Part shown: positions 16,723 through 25,448 of the stretch, one piece after another | Numbering within the stretch: position 1 is the stretch's first letter | Layout of the letters: each line of letters starts with the position of its first letter | From: Hoeflea marina | GTDB lineage: Bacteria > Pseudomonadota > Alphaproteobacteria > Rhizobiales > Rhizobiaceae | Reading direction: 5' to 3' | Length of the DNA: 64,000 bases | Assembly (NCBI RefSeq): GCF_003182275.1 | Contig: NZ_QGTR01000006.1 | Location: 124,001 to 188,000 of the forward strand | Program-made: the position numbers and the translations under genes | The notes under the pieces: generated by a model | What the model was told of the DNA's origin: nothing | Databases searched by the model: none | What the model saw: the letters and a program-made list of their open reading frames with translations, nothing else

Positions 16723-18137
16723 CCGATCCTCAAATTGCCCTGTTGATGCTGGGCCTGTTCATCTTCATGGTGTTCCTGGGCTTTCCGATCGCGTTCACGC
16801 TGATGGCCATGGGCATCGGCTTCGGCTACTACGCCTATTTCGATGCCTCCCGGATGTGGCGGTCCTATTTCCGGCTCGACGAGCTGGCGAGCACCTGGGA
16901 CAGCATATCGCTGTGGATCGAGGGGTTCTTCAACAACCGGATCTTCGATCTTTTCATCAACCAGACCTACACGGTGATGTCGAACGAGGTTCTGACGGCG
17001 GTGCCGCTGTTCCTGTTCATGGGCTACATCGTCGAGCGCGCCAACATCGTCGACAGGCTGTTCTCGACCCTCAACCTGGCCTCCAAGCGCATTCCCGGAT
17101 CAATGGGCGTGGCCGCACTGATCACATGCGCGCTGTTTGCCACCGCCACCGGCATTGTCGGCGCGGTGGTGACATTGATGGGCCTGCTGGCGCTGCCGGC
17201 GATGCTGAAGGCGCGCTACGACCCCTCCTTCGCCTCGGGCATCATCTGCGCCGGCGGCACGCTCGGCATCCTGATCCCGCCCTCGATCATGCTGATCGTC
17301 TACGCCGCGGCGTCGGGCGTTTCCATCGTCAAGCTGTATGCCGGCGCGCTTCTGCCCGGCTTCACGCTGGTGGGACTCTATCTGGTCTACATCATCGGCC
17401 GCTCGATCCTGCAGCCCTCCGTCGCCCCGCGTCCGACGGAGGAGGAGGTGCCGGATGTGCCGATGGGACGGCTGCTGTTCCTGGTGGCGACATCATTCTT
17501 CCCGCTGGCATTCCTTATCCTGTCCGTGCTCGGCTCGATCCTGTTCGGCCTGGCGACACCGACTGAGGCGGCCTCGATCGGTGCGCTGGGCGGCATGCTG
17601 CTGGCCGTGGGCTATCGCGCCATGACCTGGCAGCGGCTTCGCGAAAGCGTCTATCTCACCGTGCGGACGACGGCGATGGTGTGCTGGCTGTTTGTCGGTT
17701 CCTACACCTTCTCCTCGGTGTTCTCCTATCTCGGCGGCGAACAGATCATCGCCCAGTTCGTCACCGGACTGGACCTGACGCCGTTCCAGTTCCTGCTCTT
17801 GGCCCAGTTGATCATCTTCCTGCTCGGATGGCCGCTGGAATGGTCGGAGATCATCATCATCTTCGTGCCCATCTTCCTGCCGCTGCTGGCGATCTTCGAC
17901 ATTGATCCGCTGTTCTTCGGCATTCTCGTCGCGCTCAATCTGCAGACGTCGTTCCTGACGCCGCCGATGGCGATGTCGGCTTACTACCTCAAGGGGATAG
18001 CGCCCCCGGAGGTGAGGCTGACGCAGATCTTCACCGGCGTGATGCCATTTTTGCTGATGGTGTTCATCTGCATGGCGCTGATGTATGCGTTCCCGCAGAT
18101 CGTCTACTACCTGCCGGACCGCTTCTATGGCCATTGA
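16719..18137 (+). CDS. dctM: TRAP transporter large permease, DctM type
   Basis: A 472-residue membrane protein with about twelve helices, the sodium-coupled translocating subunit. The motifs GFPIAFTLMAMG, VPLFLFMGYIVERANI, the ICAGGTLGILIPPSIMLIVY block and the C-terminal LNLQTSFLTPPMAMSAYYL are typical. Its insertion between the first two helices (residues about 40-75) and its length place it in the large mannitol/chloroaromatic-type subgroup. The start overlaps dctQ and the end overlaps the amidase by 11 bp, so all are co-translated. Confidence 0.95.
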   Translation: MTDPQIALLMLGLFIFMVFLGFPIAFTLMAMGIGFGYYAYFDASRMWRSYFRLDELASTWDSISLWIEGFFNNRIFDLFINQTYTVMSNEVLTAVPLFLFMGYIVERANIVDRLFSTLNLASKRIPGSMGVAALITCALFATATGIVGAVVTLMGLLALPAMLKARYDPSFASGIICAGGTLGILIPPSIMLIVYAAASGVSIVKLYAGALLPGFTLVGLYLVYIIGRSILQPSVAPRPTEEEVPDVPMGRLLFLVATSFFPLAFLILSVLGSILFGLATPTEAASIGALGGMLLAVGYRAMTWQRLRESVYLTVRTTAMVCWLFVGSYTFSSVFSYLGGEQIIAQFVTGLDLTPFQFLLLAQLIIFLLGWPLEWSEIIIIFVPIFLPLLAIFDIDPLFFGILVALNLQTSFLTPPMAMSAYYLKGIAPPEVRLTQIFTGVMPFLLMVFICMALMYAFPQIVYYLPDRFYGH

Positions 18138-19479
18138 CCGGACAGCGGCCGGGCTGAGCGCGGTCGAGGCTCGCGACCGCATGGCAGGCGGGGCGCTGAA
18201 CGCCAGCGACTACATGAAGGGCTGCCTTGACCGGATCGCCGCCCTGGAGGGCGAGATCCAGGCGTTCGAATGGTTCGATGCGGCCTTCGCCATGCGCCAG
18301 GCCGAAGCCGCCGACGCGCACCGCAAGTCCGGCCGGCCGACAGGGCCGCTGCACGGCCTGCCGGTGGCGTTGAAGGACATCATCGACACGCGCGGAATTC
18401 CGACCTGCAACGGCACGGCGCTCGACGCCGGCAGGGTGCCGGGACGGGATGCGGCGATCGTGGGGAGGCTCAGGGCCGCGGGCGCCATCATCATCGGCAA
18501 GACGGTCACGACCGAACTCGCGCTGGTGACTCCCGGAAAGACCCGCAATCCGGTCAACCCGCTCCACACGCCGGGCGGCTCGTCTTCGGGATCGGCCGCC
18601 GCCGTCGCTGCCGGCATGGTGCCGCTGGCCGTCGGCACCCAGACCGGCGGCTCGGTGATCCGGCCCGCTTCCTTCTGCGGCGTCACCGGCTTCCTGCCGT
18701 CCGCGGGCAGCATTCCGCGCACGGGAATCCTGGCGCAGTCACCGACGCTGGATCGGGTCGGAGTCTTCGCCCGCTCGGTCGAGGATGCGGCGATGCTGGC
18801 GGAGGTGCTGTTCGGGCATGACGATGCCGACCGGCTCACAGCGCCGGCCCCGCATCCGCGGCTGTTGTCGGTCGCCTCGGCCGATGCGCCGGTCAAGCCG
18901 ACATTCGCCTTCGTGCGTTCGCCTTACTGGGACCAGGCAGAGCCTTCATGCCGGGCGGCGATGGAGGAACTTGCCGAACACCTTGGCGAAAACTGTTTCG
19001 AGGCCGAATTGCCGGCTGCCTTCTCGGAGGCGGCTGCCGTCCGGTCGCGCATCCATCTTGCAGAGATGGTGAAGTGTTATCACAGGTTTTCCCGAGACGG
19101 CCTCGACCGCCTGTCTGGTGAAACCCGCGAAGCGCTCGAGAAGGGCGGCAAGATTCTGGCGCATGACTACATTGCCGCGCTTGACTGGCCCGACTACCTC
19201 TATGCCGCGCTCGGCGAGATCTTCCAGCGCTGCGATGCCATCATCACACCTGCGGCAACCGGTCCGGCGCCAAGGGGTCTGGAAAGCACCGGGAGCCCGA
19301 TCTTCAACGCCATCTGGACCCTGTGCGGTGCTCCGGCGATAACGTTGCCGCTGTTCGAGACCGGAGACGGGATGCCGATGGGCGTGCAATTGGTCGGTCC
19401 GCGCGGCGGCGACGCCCGCCTGCTCAGGACGGCCAGGTGGCTGACGAAACATCTTGAAACCGATGGCGACGGAGACTGA
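18127..19479 (+). CDS. Amidase signature family hydrolase
   Basis: A 450-residue cytoplasmic amidase. The Ser-cisSer-Lys triad is visible: Lys in GLPVALKDIIDT (near residue 82), the cis-Ser in the glycine/serine loop GGSSSGSAAAVAAG (near 155) and the nucleophile Ser in GTQTGGSVIRPASFCG (near 178). It lacks the extra features of GatA and is not beside gatB/gatC, so hydrolysis of a small amide is likely. The 11-bp overlap with dctM argues that it degrades the solute imported by the TRAP transporter. Substrate unknown. Confidence 0.9.
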   Translation: MAIDRTAAGLSAVEARDRMAGGALNASDYMKGCLDRIAALEGEIQAFEWFDAAFAMRQAEAADAHRKSGRPTGPLHGLPVALKDIIDTRGIPTCNGTALDAGRVPGRDAAIVGRLRAAGAIIIGKTVTTELALVTPGKTRNPVNPLHTPGGSSSGSAAAVAAGMVPLAVGTQTGGSVIRPASFCGVTGFLPSAGSIPRTGILAQSPTLDRVGVFARSVEDAAMLAEVLFGHDDADRLTAPAPHPRLLSVASADAPVKPTFAFVRSPYWDQAEPSCRAAMEELAEHLGENCFEAELPAAFSEAAAVRSRIHLAEMVKCYHRFSRDGLDRLSGETREALEKGGKILAHDYIAALDWPDYLYAALGEIFQRCDAIITPAATGPAPRGLESTGSPIFNAIWTLCGAPAITLPLFETGDGMPMGVQLVGPRGGDARLLRTARWLTKHLETDGDGD

Positions 19480-19484
19480 CGCGC

Positions 19485-19643
19485 ATGGAACGGATTCTGA
19501 CACTCATCGCCTTCGTCGTCCTGTGCGGCTTTCTTGGCGTGCTCATCTACAAGCTGCCCAGGCTCGACCTCGGCATTGTCGTCGTGACGACCCTGGTGAT
19601 GGCCTTCTACGACCTGTTCATCCACAAGCGCCGGGCGCGCTGA
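19485..19643 (+). CDS. 52-residue membrane protein of the TRAP-amidase operon
   Basis: A short gene starting 5 bp after the amidase stop. The product starts MERILTLIAFVVLCGFLGVL, turns through IYKLPRLDLG, has a second hydrophobic stretch (IVVVTTLVMAFYDLFI) and ends in the basic tail HKRRAR. Two membrane helices with a positive C-terminus suggest an inner-membrane hairpin. The tight spacing and the terminator 17 bp after its stop make it the last gene of the operon. I know no function; a small partner of the transporter is inference. Confidence 0.72.
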   Translation: MERILTLIAFVVLCGFLGVLIYKLPRLDLGIVVVTTLVMAFYDLFIHKRRAR

Positions 19644-19660
19644 TCCCAGCCGGACGCAAA

Positions 19661-19690
19661 AGCCGCGCGAGGTTCGCGCGGCTTGTCTTT
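19661..19690. terminator. Bidirectional terminator, TRAP operon / chemoreceptor
   Basis: Perfect 10-bp stem AGCCGCGCGA/TCGCGCGGCT (19661-19670 with 19674-19683), loop GGT. TGTCTTT follows on the plus strand and four T on the minus strand, so it serves both converging transcripts. Confidence 0.88.
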
Positions 19691-19724
19691 CGGCATTTCC
19701 CGGTCCTGTGACGGGGTCGGACGT

Positions 19725-21596
19725 TCAGGAGGCCTTGCGCATCTGCCGATAATCGTGAGCGGCGGGTGCGCCGCCGTGGCCCGAGACGACGAACTGCCCG
19801 ATCAGGCCCGTCAGGCGCGTGGAGCTTTCCGCCAACCTGTGCATGACGGCCGTGGCTTCCTCGACCATCGCGGCGTTCTGCTGCGTGACCTGGTCCATCT
19901 GGTTGACGGCGGCATTGATGCCGCTGAGGCCGGAAGTCTGCTCCCGGGCGGCGGTGGCAATCGAGCTGATATGACCGTTGATAGAGGCGACCTGCTCGGA
20001 AATGCCGGTCAGTGCCTCGCCGGTGGCATTGACGAGCTTGACGCCGTCGGAGACTTCCTCGCCGGACTTGGTGATCAGCAGCTTGATGTCCTTGGCCGCG
20101 TTGGCCGAGCGTCCCGCCAGTTCGCGCACTTCCTGGGCGACGACGGCAAAGCCGCGGCCCGCTTCGCCGGCGCGCGCCGCCTCGACCCCCGCGTTGAGAG
20201 CCAGGAGGTTGGTCTGGAAGGCGATCTCGTCGATCACGTTGATGATCTTGGAGATCTCGCTGGATGCCGATTCGATGCGCGACATGGCGTTGACGGCGTC
20301 GGACACCACCTTGCGTGAGTTGACCGTGCTCTGCTGGGCCCTGGACGCCATCTCAGTGGCTTCATCGGCCCGCTTGGAGGAGTGGCTGACGGTGGCCGTG
20401 ATCTCGTCGAGCGCGGCTGCGGTTTCCTCGAGCGCAGCAGCCTGGTGCTCGGTGCGCCGGGCGAGGTCGGAGGTCGCCGAGCGCATTTCGCTTGAGCCGT
20501 TCTGGAATTCCTCGGACTCCGCGCGCACGTCGGTGAGCGTCGCGGAAAGCTTTTCGACTGCGTCATTGAAGTCGAGACGCAGCTTTTCGAACTTGTCGGC
20601 GAAGGGCCGGTTGAGCCGCACCGTCAGGTCGCCGTCGCTGAGCTTGCTGAGGCTGGCGCCGAGCTCTTCGACGGTGATGTCGAACTGGCGGTCGTATTCG
20701 GCCTTTGCTGCCTCGCGCTGGCCGCGCTCCCGGTCCGAGAGACCGGCCTGCCGGGCCGCTTCGGCTTCCAGCTGCTGCTTCTGGAGGGCCTCGTCCTTGA
20801 GCACCGCCAGCGACTTGGCCAGGCCGCCAATCTCGTTGCGGCGGTCGGTGAAGGGGACATCCACAGACAGGTCTCCCGAGGCAAGGGCGGACGAAACCTG
20901 GGTCAAGGCCGGAATCGGCGATAGGATGGATCGGGCAAGCCAGGCCATCAGCCCGGTGGCGACTACCAGCACGAGCGCGGCGGCGATGCCGATGGTCCAG
21001 AACATCTCGTCGGCCAGTGCATTGATCTCCGCCGAGCGGACGCCGGCATAGAGAATGCCGATGCTCTCGCCGGCGGGCGAGAAAATCGGCTGGTAGATGG
21101 TGTAGTAGGGCGTGCCGAGGATGACGGCCTCGCCGCGATAGGTCTCGCCCTTGGTGACGACCGGGTAGACCGCGCCCGCTTGGCCGAGCTGCGTGCCGAC
21201 GGCGCGTGACCCGTCGGGCTTGATGATGTTGGTGGTCTTGCGCCAGAAGTCCTTGCTCTCGGCGTCCCACGCGAAGATCGTCGCGGTCTGGCCGGTCATC
21301 CGGCCCACGGTGTCGATCATCGAATGGTCGGTGAACTCCGTCGGGATCGCGTCCATGACGATGCGTTCGACGTTCCCGTCCTTGCTCCAGGCGACCTTGG
21401 TGCCGGCCACATCGCGTTCGACGATGGTCGCTGCGGTACGCAGGCTGGTGTTCTGGCTGGCGATTGCCTGCTGGGCAATACGATCGGAGATGTTGGCCGA
21501 GATCGCCCATGAAACGGTTACAAGTGCGATCAGCAGAATGGCAGTGGTGGACGCGGTAACGGTCGGAACCAGCTTGAAACGAGAGAATATGTTCAT
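19725..21596 (-). CDS. Methyl-accepting chemotaxis protein, Cache-type sensor
   Basis: A 623-residue chemoreceptor. It has a membrane segment at residues 10-33, a periplasmic Cache domain (about 45-190, with [11 protein letters not shown] and the [25 protein letters not shown] block typical of single-Cache sensors), a second membrane segment (about 200-222), HAMP (to about 275), a further HAMP-like linker and a methyl-accepting domain with the hairpin tip [21 protein letters not shown] near residue 465. There is no C-terminal CheR-binding pentapeptide. It converges on the TRAP operon, so it may sense the same compound, a common arrangement but unproven here. Confidence 0.93.
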   Translation of the reverse strand: MNIFSRFKLVPTVTASTTAILLIALVTVSWAISANISDRIAQQAIASQNTSLRTAATIVERDVAGTKVAWSKDGNVERIVMDAIPTEFTDHSMIDTVGRMTGQTATIFAWDAESKDFWRKTTNIIKPDGSRAVGTQLGQAGAVYPVVTKGETYRGEAVILGTPYYTIYQPIFSPAGESIGILYAGVRSAEINALADEMFWTIGIAAALVLVVATGLMAWLARSILSPIPALTQVSSALASGDLSVDVPFTDRRNEIGGLAKSLAVLKDEALQKQQLEAEAARQAGLSDRERGQREAAKAEYDRQFDITVEELGASLSKLSDGDLTVRLNRPFADKFEKLRLDFNDAVEKLSATLTDVRAESEEFQNGSSEMRSATSDLARRTEHQAAALEETAAALDEITATVSHSSKRADEATEMASRAQQSTVNSRKVVSDAVNAMSRIESASSEISKIINVIDEIAFQTNLLALNAGVEAARAGEAGRGFAVVAQEVRELAGRSANAAKDIKLLITKSGEEVSDGVKLVNATGEALTGISEQVASINGHISSIATAAREQTSGLSGINAAVNQMDQVTQQNAAMVEEATAVMHRLAESSTRLTGLIGQFVVSGHGGAPAAHDYRQMRKAS

Positions 21597-21768
21597 CTTG
21601 ACCTCTGAATGATGTGCCTTTCATTGTATCGATCGAGGTTAATAAATGAATGATCCTGCCGGAGAATGTGCAGGTTGGCGCTGTCGTCAGCGCAACGGCC
21701 GGAAATCACTGTATAAAAATTCGCACTGGGCGAACGAGGAGCCGTCCGTCGTTTGCGATCCCGGAGCG

Positions 21769-22491
21769 TCAGCCGCCGCTGACGGCCTCGACGCTGAGAC
21801 GATAGCCGATGCCGCGAACCGTCTGCAGCCAGATCGGATTCGCCGGATCATCCTCGATCTTGCGGCGGAGCCGGTTGATCTGCACGTCGATCGTCCGCTC
21901 GCCGACCTCGATGTCGTTGCCGACGAGCTCATGGCGCGGGATCGTTTCGCCTGCGCGTTCGGCGAACAGGATCATGATCTCGCGCTCGCGGTCGGTGAGC
22001 CGGATGGGCTCGCCGGATTTCTTCAGTTCGCGACGGGCGATGACGAAGGTGTAGGGGCCAAAGACCACCTGCTCGACCTTCGGGGTGGCCGGCTGGCCGC
22101 CGCGCTTGAGGATGTTGTTGATGCGGAGCACGAGCTCACGCGGATTGAATGGCTTGGCCAGGTAGTCATCGGCGCCCGCCTCGAGCCCGTCGATGCGCGA
22201 GTCCGATTCCGACAGCGCCGTCAGCATCAGAATCGGCACGGACTTCACCTCTCGCAGGCTGCGGGTCAGGGACAGACCGCTTTCGCCCGGCATCATCACG
22301 TCTATCACCAGCAGGTCGAAATCGATGCCGGCGAGCTTGCGGCGCGCCTCTGCCGCGTCGGCGGCGGTGGTGACGCGGAAGCCGCGTTCGCAAAGGTAAC
22401 GGTTGAGAAGCTCGCGAATGCGGGTGTCGTCGTCGACGATGAGGAGATGGGCTGCGTCGTCTGCTGGCGAGGATGCGGGTACAGCGGTCAT
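21769..22491 (-). CDS. OmpR-family response regulator, PetR-like
   Basis: A 240-residue regulator with a receiver domain (LLIVDDDTRIRELL, phospho-acceptor Asp64 in LLVIDVMMPGESG, and Lys in DDYLAKPFNPRELV) and a C-terminal winged helix (about 140-235, ending VDVQINRLRRKIEDDP...QTVRGIGYRL). It overlaps the upstream MarR gene by 4 bp; the MarR/OmpR pair before it matches the petP-petR pair first described in Rhodobacter and seen in rhizobia near ilvE. In that setting a kinase usually follows directly; here the chemoreceptor and TRAP block intervene before the EnvZ-type kinase at 13283-14665. Confidence 0.93.
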   Translation of the reverse strand: MTAVPASSPADDAAHLLIVDDDTRIRELLNRYLCERGFRVTTAADAAEARRKLAGIDFDLLVIDVMMPGESGLSLTRSLREVKSVPILMLTALSESDSRIDGLEAGADDYLAKPFNPRELVLRINNILKRGGQPATPKVEQVVFGPYTFVIARRELKKSGEPIRLTDREREIMILFAERAGETIPRHELVGNDIEVGERTIDVQINRLRRKIEDDPANPIWLQTVRGIGYRLSVEAVSGG

Positions 22492-23030
22492 GTGTTGTCT
22501 CCTGGGCGCTCCTCGAGCGGGACGCCACTCCCCCCAGGCACCCCGCCGCCATCGCGGTTGATCATGCCGTTGAGGAATTCGGTCACTGCGGCCTGTTCGC
22601 CTGGCCCCAGGCCGGTCAATGCCCTGGCGATGCGGCGAGACTGTGGCCTGGCGAGGGCCAGTGCCAACTCGCGGCCCTTGCGTGTCGGATACAGCCGCCG
22701 CTGCCGGCGGTCTTCGGGGCCGGCAACCTGATGGATATAGCCGGAATCAATGAGTTGCTTGAGCACCCGCGCAAGGCTCTGCTTGGTGATCATCAGCGTG
22801 TCGAGCAGCGCCGCGACGGTCAGTCCCGGCTCCCGGTTGACGAAGTGGACGACCCTGTGGTGGGCGCGACCGAACCCCTTGGTCTCCAGGATGGCGTCGG
22901 GATCGGATATGAAGTCGCGATAGGCGAAGAACAGCAGTTCGATGAGCTCGAAATTGATGCCTTCCCCGTCACCGAGGGCGCTTTCGAGTCTGTCGGCGGC
23001 CTCGGCCTTTGTTGCGCTATCGCGGCTCAT
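22488..23030 (-). CDS. MarR-family transcriptional regulator, PetP-like
   Basis: A 180-residue winged-helix repressor or activator. The DNA-binding core is visible: AHHRVVHFVNREPGLTVAALLDTLMITKQSLARVLKQLIDSGYI (about residues 55-100) and the wing GPEDRRQRRLYPTRKG. It has unusual extensions at both ends: a helical N-terminus and a Gly/Pro-rich tail. It overlaps the OmpR-type gene (ATGA) and is divergent from ilvE. A dyad at 23050-23070, 20 bp before its start, is its likely operator. Confidence 0.9.
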   Translation of the reverse strand: MSRDSATKAEAADRLESALGDGEGINFELIELLFFAYRDFISDPDAILETKGFGRAHHRVVHFVNREPGLTVAALLDTLMITKQSLARVLKQLIDSGYIHQVAGPEDRRQRRLYPTRKGRELALALARPQSRRIARALTGLGPGEQAAVTEFLNGMINRDGGGVPGGSGVPLEERPGDNT

Positions 23031-23049
23031 GGCGACTGATCCTTCCAGA

Positions 23050-23070
23050 TATGTCAGTTATGTTGACATA
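23050..23070. promoter_or_regulatory. Candidate MarR operator, TATGTCA-N7-TGACATA
   Basis: A 7-bp perfect inverted repeat with a 7-bp spacer, 20 bp before the MarR gene start. Its right arm overlaps TTGACA (23063-23068), which with TAGCCT at 23086-23091 (17 bp spacing) could be the promoter reading towards ilvE. Such a place would let the MarR product control itself and possibly ilvE. Confidence 0.6.
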
Positions 23071-23217
23071 AATTGGCGCAATTGCTAGCCTTGTTCCGCG
23101 TTGGCTGCAATTGCCGAGCTCTCCGGTCCGCCGCGTTCCGCATGTGCCCTGGCCCATTCGGTGCCGCCCGCCGGGACAAAATCCAACAGATTGGCGCTTG
23201 GCGCCGGAGGAACCTCG

Positions 23218-24108
23218 ATGGCATCCGTACCTTTTGACCAGCTCGACGGCGAGATCTGGTACAACGGCGAATTCGTACCCTGGGCCGATGCGAAGCTGCA
23301 CGTGCTCACCCACGGGCTGCACTACGCGAGCTCTGTGTTCGAAGGTGAACGCGCCTATGGCGGCGAGATCTTCAAGCTCACCGAACACACCGAGCGGCTG
23401 CATGCCTCGGGCAAGATCCTCGGCTTCACCGTCCCCTACAGCGTTGCCGAAATCGACGCCGCCTGCGTGGAACTGCTCAAGCGGCAGGGCTTCGCCGACG
23501 CCTATGTCCGCCCGATCGCCTGGCGCGGGTCGGAGATGATGGGCGTTTCGGCGCAGAAGAACCGGATCAATGTCGCCATCGCCATCTGGCAGTGGCCGAG
23601 CTACTTCAAGCCGGAAGAGCGCCTCAAGGGCATCCGCCTCGACATCGCAGAATATCTGCGGCCCGATCCGCGCACCGCGCCATCCAAGTCGAAGGCCGCG
23701 GGGCTCTACATGATCTGCACCCTGTCCAAGCACCGGGCGGAAGACCGCGGCTATGCGGATGCGCTGATGCTGGACTGGCGCGGCCAGGTCGCGGAAGCCA
23801 CCGGCGCCAACATCTTCTTCGTCCAGGACGGCAGGATCCACACCCCGACGCCGGATTGCTTTCTCGACGGCATCACCCGGCGCACGGTGATCGGTCTGGC
23901 GCGCCAGCGCGGCTACGAGGTGATCGAGCGGGTGATCATGCCCGACGAGATGACCGGTTTCACCGAATGCTTCCTCACCGGCACTGCCGCGGAAGTGACG
24001 CCGGTCTCGGAGATCGGCCCTTACCGGTTTACCCCGGGCGAAATCTCCACCAATCTCGTCAACGACTACATGGCGCTGGTGCAGCCGAAGCGGGCGGCGG
24101 CCGAATAA
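23218..24108 (+). CDS. ilvE: Branched-chain amino acid aminotransferase (class IV)
   Basis: Moves amino groups between glutamate and the keto acids of Leu, Ile and Val, with PLP. The 296-residue protein shows fold-type IV features: GLHYASSVFEGERAYGG near residue 35, an Arg at FRLxEH-like KLTEHTERL, YVRPIAWRG near 97, the PLP-lysine in SKSKAAGLYM (Lys159), and EATGANIFFV near 193 plus the C-terminal GTAAEVTPV. The ATG at 23218 follows GGAGG with ideal spacing. It is single, divergent from the MarR gene, with a strong terminator after it. Confidence 0.94.
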   Translation: MASVPFDQLDGEIWYNGEFVPWADAKLHVLTHGLHYASSVFEGERAYGGEIFKLTEHTERLHASGKILGFTVPYSVAEIDAACVELLKRQGFADAYVRPIAWRGSEMMGVSAQKNRINVAIAIWQWPSYFKPEERLKGIRLDIAEYLRPDPRTAPSKSKAAGLYMICTLSKHRAEDRGYADALMLDWRGQVAEATGANIFFVQDGRIHTPTPDCFLDGITRRTVIGLARQRGYEVIERVIMPDEMTGFTECFLTGTAAEVTPVSEIGPYRFTPGEISTNLVNDYMALVQPKRAAAE

Positions 24109-24135
24109 TCGCCCGCAGCGAAGCTCTCACGACAG

Positions 24136-24167
24136 AAAAGGCGGCACCGTGCGGATGCCGCCTTTTT
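24136..24167. terminator. Bidirectional terminator, ilvE / hpd
   Basis: Perfect 11-bp stem AAAAGGCGGCA (24136-24146) with TGCCGCCTTTT (24156-24166), loop CCGTGCGGA. T-runs on both strands make it terminate both converging genes. Confidence 0.92.
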
Positions 24168-24199
24168 CGTTCCGGGTTCGCCAGCCGTGGCTTCGCGGG

Positions 24200-25309
24200 C
24201 TACTCGGCGGCGTCGTTGAACACGCCGCGGCGGATCTGGTCTTCCTCGATGGACTCGAAGAGCGCCCTGAAATTGCCCTCGCCGAAGCCTTCGTCGCCCT
24301 TGCGCTGGATGAACTCGAAAAAGATAGGGCCGATCACGGTCTTCGAGAAGACCTGCAGCAGGATCCTGGTCAAGCCGCCATCCACGACCCCTTCGCCGTC
24401 GATGAGAATGCCATGGCGCTGCATGCGGTCGATCGGCTCGTCATGGCCGCTCACCCGGCTCTTCGACTGCTCGTAATAGGTCGCCGGCGGGCCCGGCATG
24501 AAACGCACGCCCCTGTCGGCGATCAGGTCGGTCGCGGCGTATATGTCATCGGTGCCCACCGCGATGTGCTGGATGCCTTCGCCCTTGTACTTGCGCAGAT
24601 ACTCCTCGATCTGGCTCCGGTCATCGGTGGATTCGTTGAGCGGAATGCGGATGCGGCCGCAGGGTGAGGTGATGGCGCGCGAAACCAGGCCGGTGAGCCT
24701 GCCCTCGATGTCGAAGAAATGGATCTGGCGGAAGTTGAACAGGTCACGGTAGAAATCCCACCACTTGTCCATGTTGCCGCGGATCACATTGTGGGTGAGA
24801 TGGTCGAGATAGTAGAAGCCGGCGCCGGCGGGCCTCGGATCGGTCTCGCCCAGCCATTCGAATTCCGCGTCATAGGGTGAGCCACGCTCCCCCCAGGTGT
24901 CGGTGAAATACAGCAGCGACCCGCCAATGCCGAGGATCGCCGGGGCGTCGAGCGTCTTGTCCTCGCCGGTGTATTCGATCGCACCCTTGGAGACCGCATG
25001 CGCCAGCGCACGGGCGGCGTCATCCACCCGCCAGGCCATCGACGGCGCGCAGGGGCCGTGCTCGGCGACGAAGCGGTCGGCGAAAGACCCCTTCTCGGCG
25101 TTGAGCACGTAGTTGATGTCGCCCTGGCGCCAGACCGTGATGGCCTTGTCGCGGTGTCTGGCAACCGGCTCGTAGCCCATGCGGGCAAACAGGGCCTCGA
25201 GGGCGGCCGGATCCGGATGGGCGAATTCGACGAATTCGAAGCCGTTGGTGCCGGCGGGGTTCTCGTCGGAAATCGGGGCGACCGGTGCATCGTGCGGGAA
25301 GGGACCCAT
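24200..25309 (-). CDS. hpd: 4-hydroxyphenylpyruvate dioxygenase
   Basis: Converts 4-hydroxyphenylpyruvate to homogentisate in tyrosine breakdown. The 369-residue protein has two vicinal-oxygen-chelate domains. The iron ligands are in the C-terminal domain: His170 (YLDHLTHNV), His248 (GIQHIAVG) and Glu332 (FFEFIQRKG). The C-terminal RKGDEGFGEGNFRALFESIE helix that gates the active site is intact. A divergently transcribed Lrp-type gene is 139 bp upstream, the usual arrangement for tyrosine catabolism genes in rhizobia. No hmgA or fahA is in view. Confidence 0.96.
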   Translation of the reverse strand: MGPFPHDAPVAPISDENPAGTNGFEFVEFAHPDPAALEALFARMGYEPVARHRDKAITVWRQGDINYVLNAEKGSFADRFVAEHGPCAPSMAWRVDDAARALAHAVSKGAIEYTGEDKTLDAPAILGIGGSLLYFTDTWGERGSPYDAEFEWLGETDPRPAGAGFYYLDHLTHNVIRGNMDKWWDFYRDLFNFRQIHFFDIEGRLTGLVSRAITSPCGRIRIPLNESTDDRSQIEEYLRKYKGEGIQHIAVGTDDIYAATDLIADRGVRFMPGPPATYYEQSKSRVSGHDEPIDRMQRHGILIDGEGVVDGGLTRILLQVFSKTVIGPIFFEFIQRKGDEGFGEGNFRALFESIEEDQIRRGVFNDAAE

Positions 25310-25378
25310 GGCTGTCTCCGTTCAGTGGCGGGGGACTTGACTGGCGACAATGATGACGCACAATGAGCGCAATGTGCG

Positions 25379-25411
25379 TGCATATGCAGCGCCGTGAACG
25401 CCTTATATGCA
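25379..25411. promoter_or_regulatory. Candidate Lrp sites between hpd and the Lrp-type gene
   Basis: A perfect palindrome TGCATATGCA (25379-25388) and a related ATATGCAT (25404-25411) lie about 25 bp apart, roughly two helical turns plus, in the 139-bp divergent region. Repeated, phased half-sites are what octameric Lrp/AsnC proteins bind, so this is the probable control site for hpd. Confidence 0.45.
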
Positions 25412-25448
25412 TGAAATGTGTATCGAGAGGCGATCTGGAGACAACATC

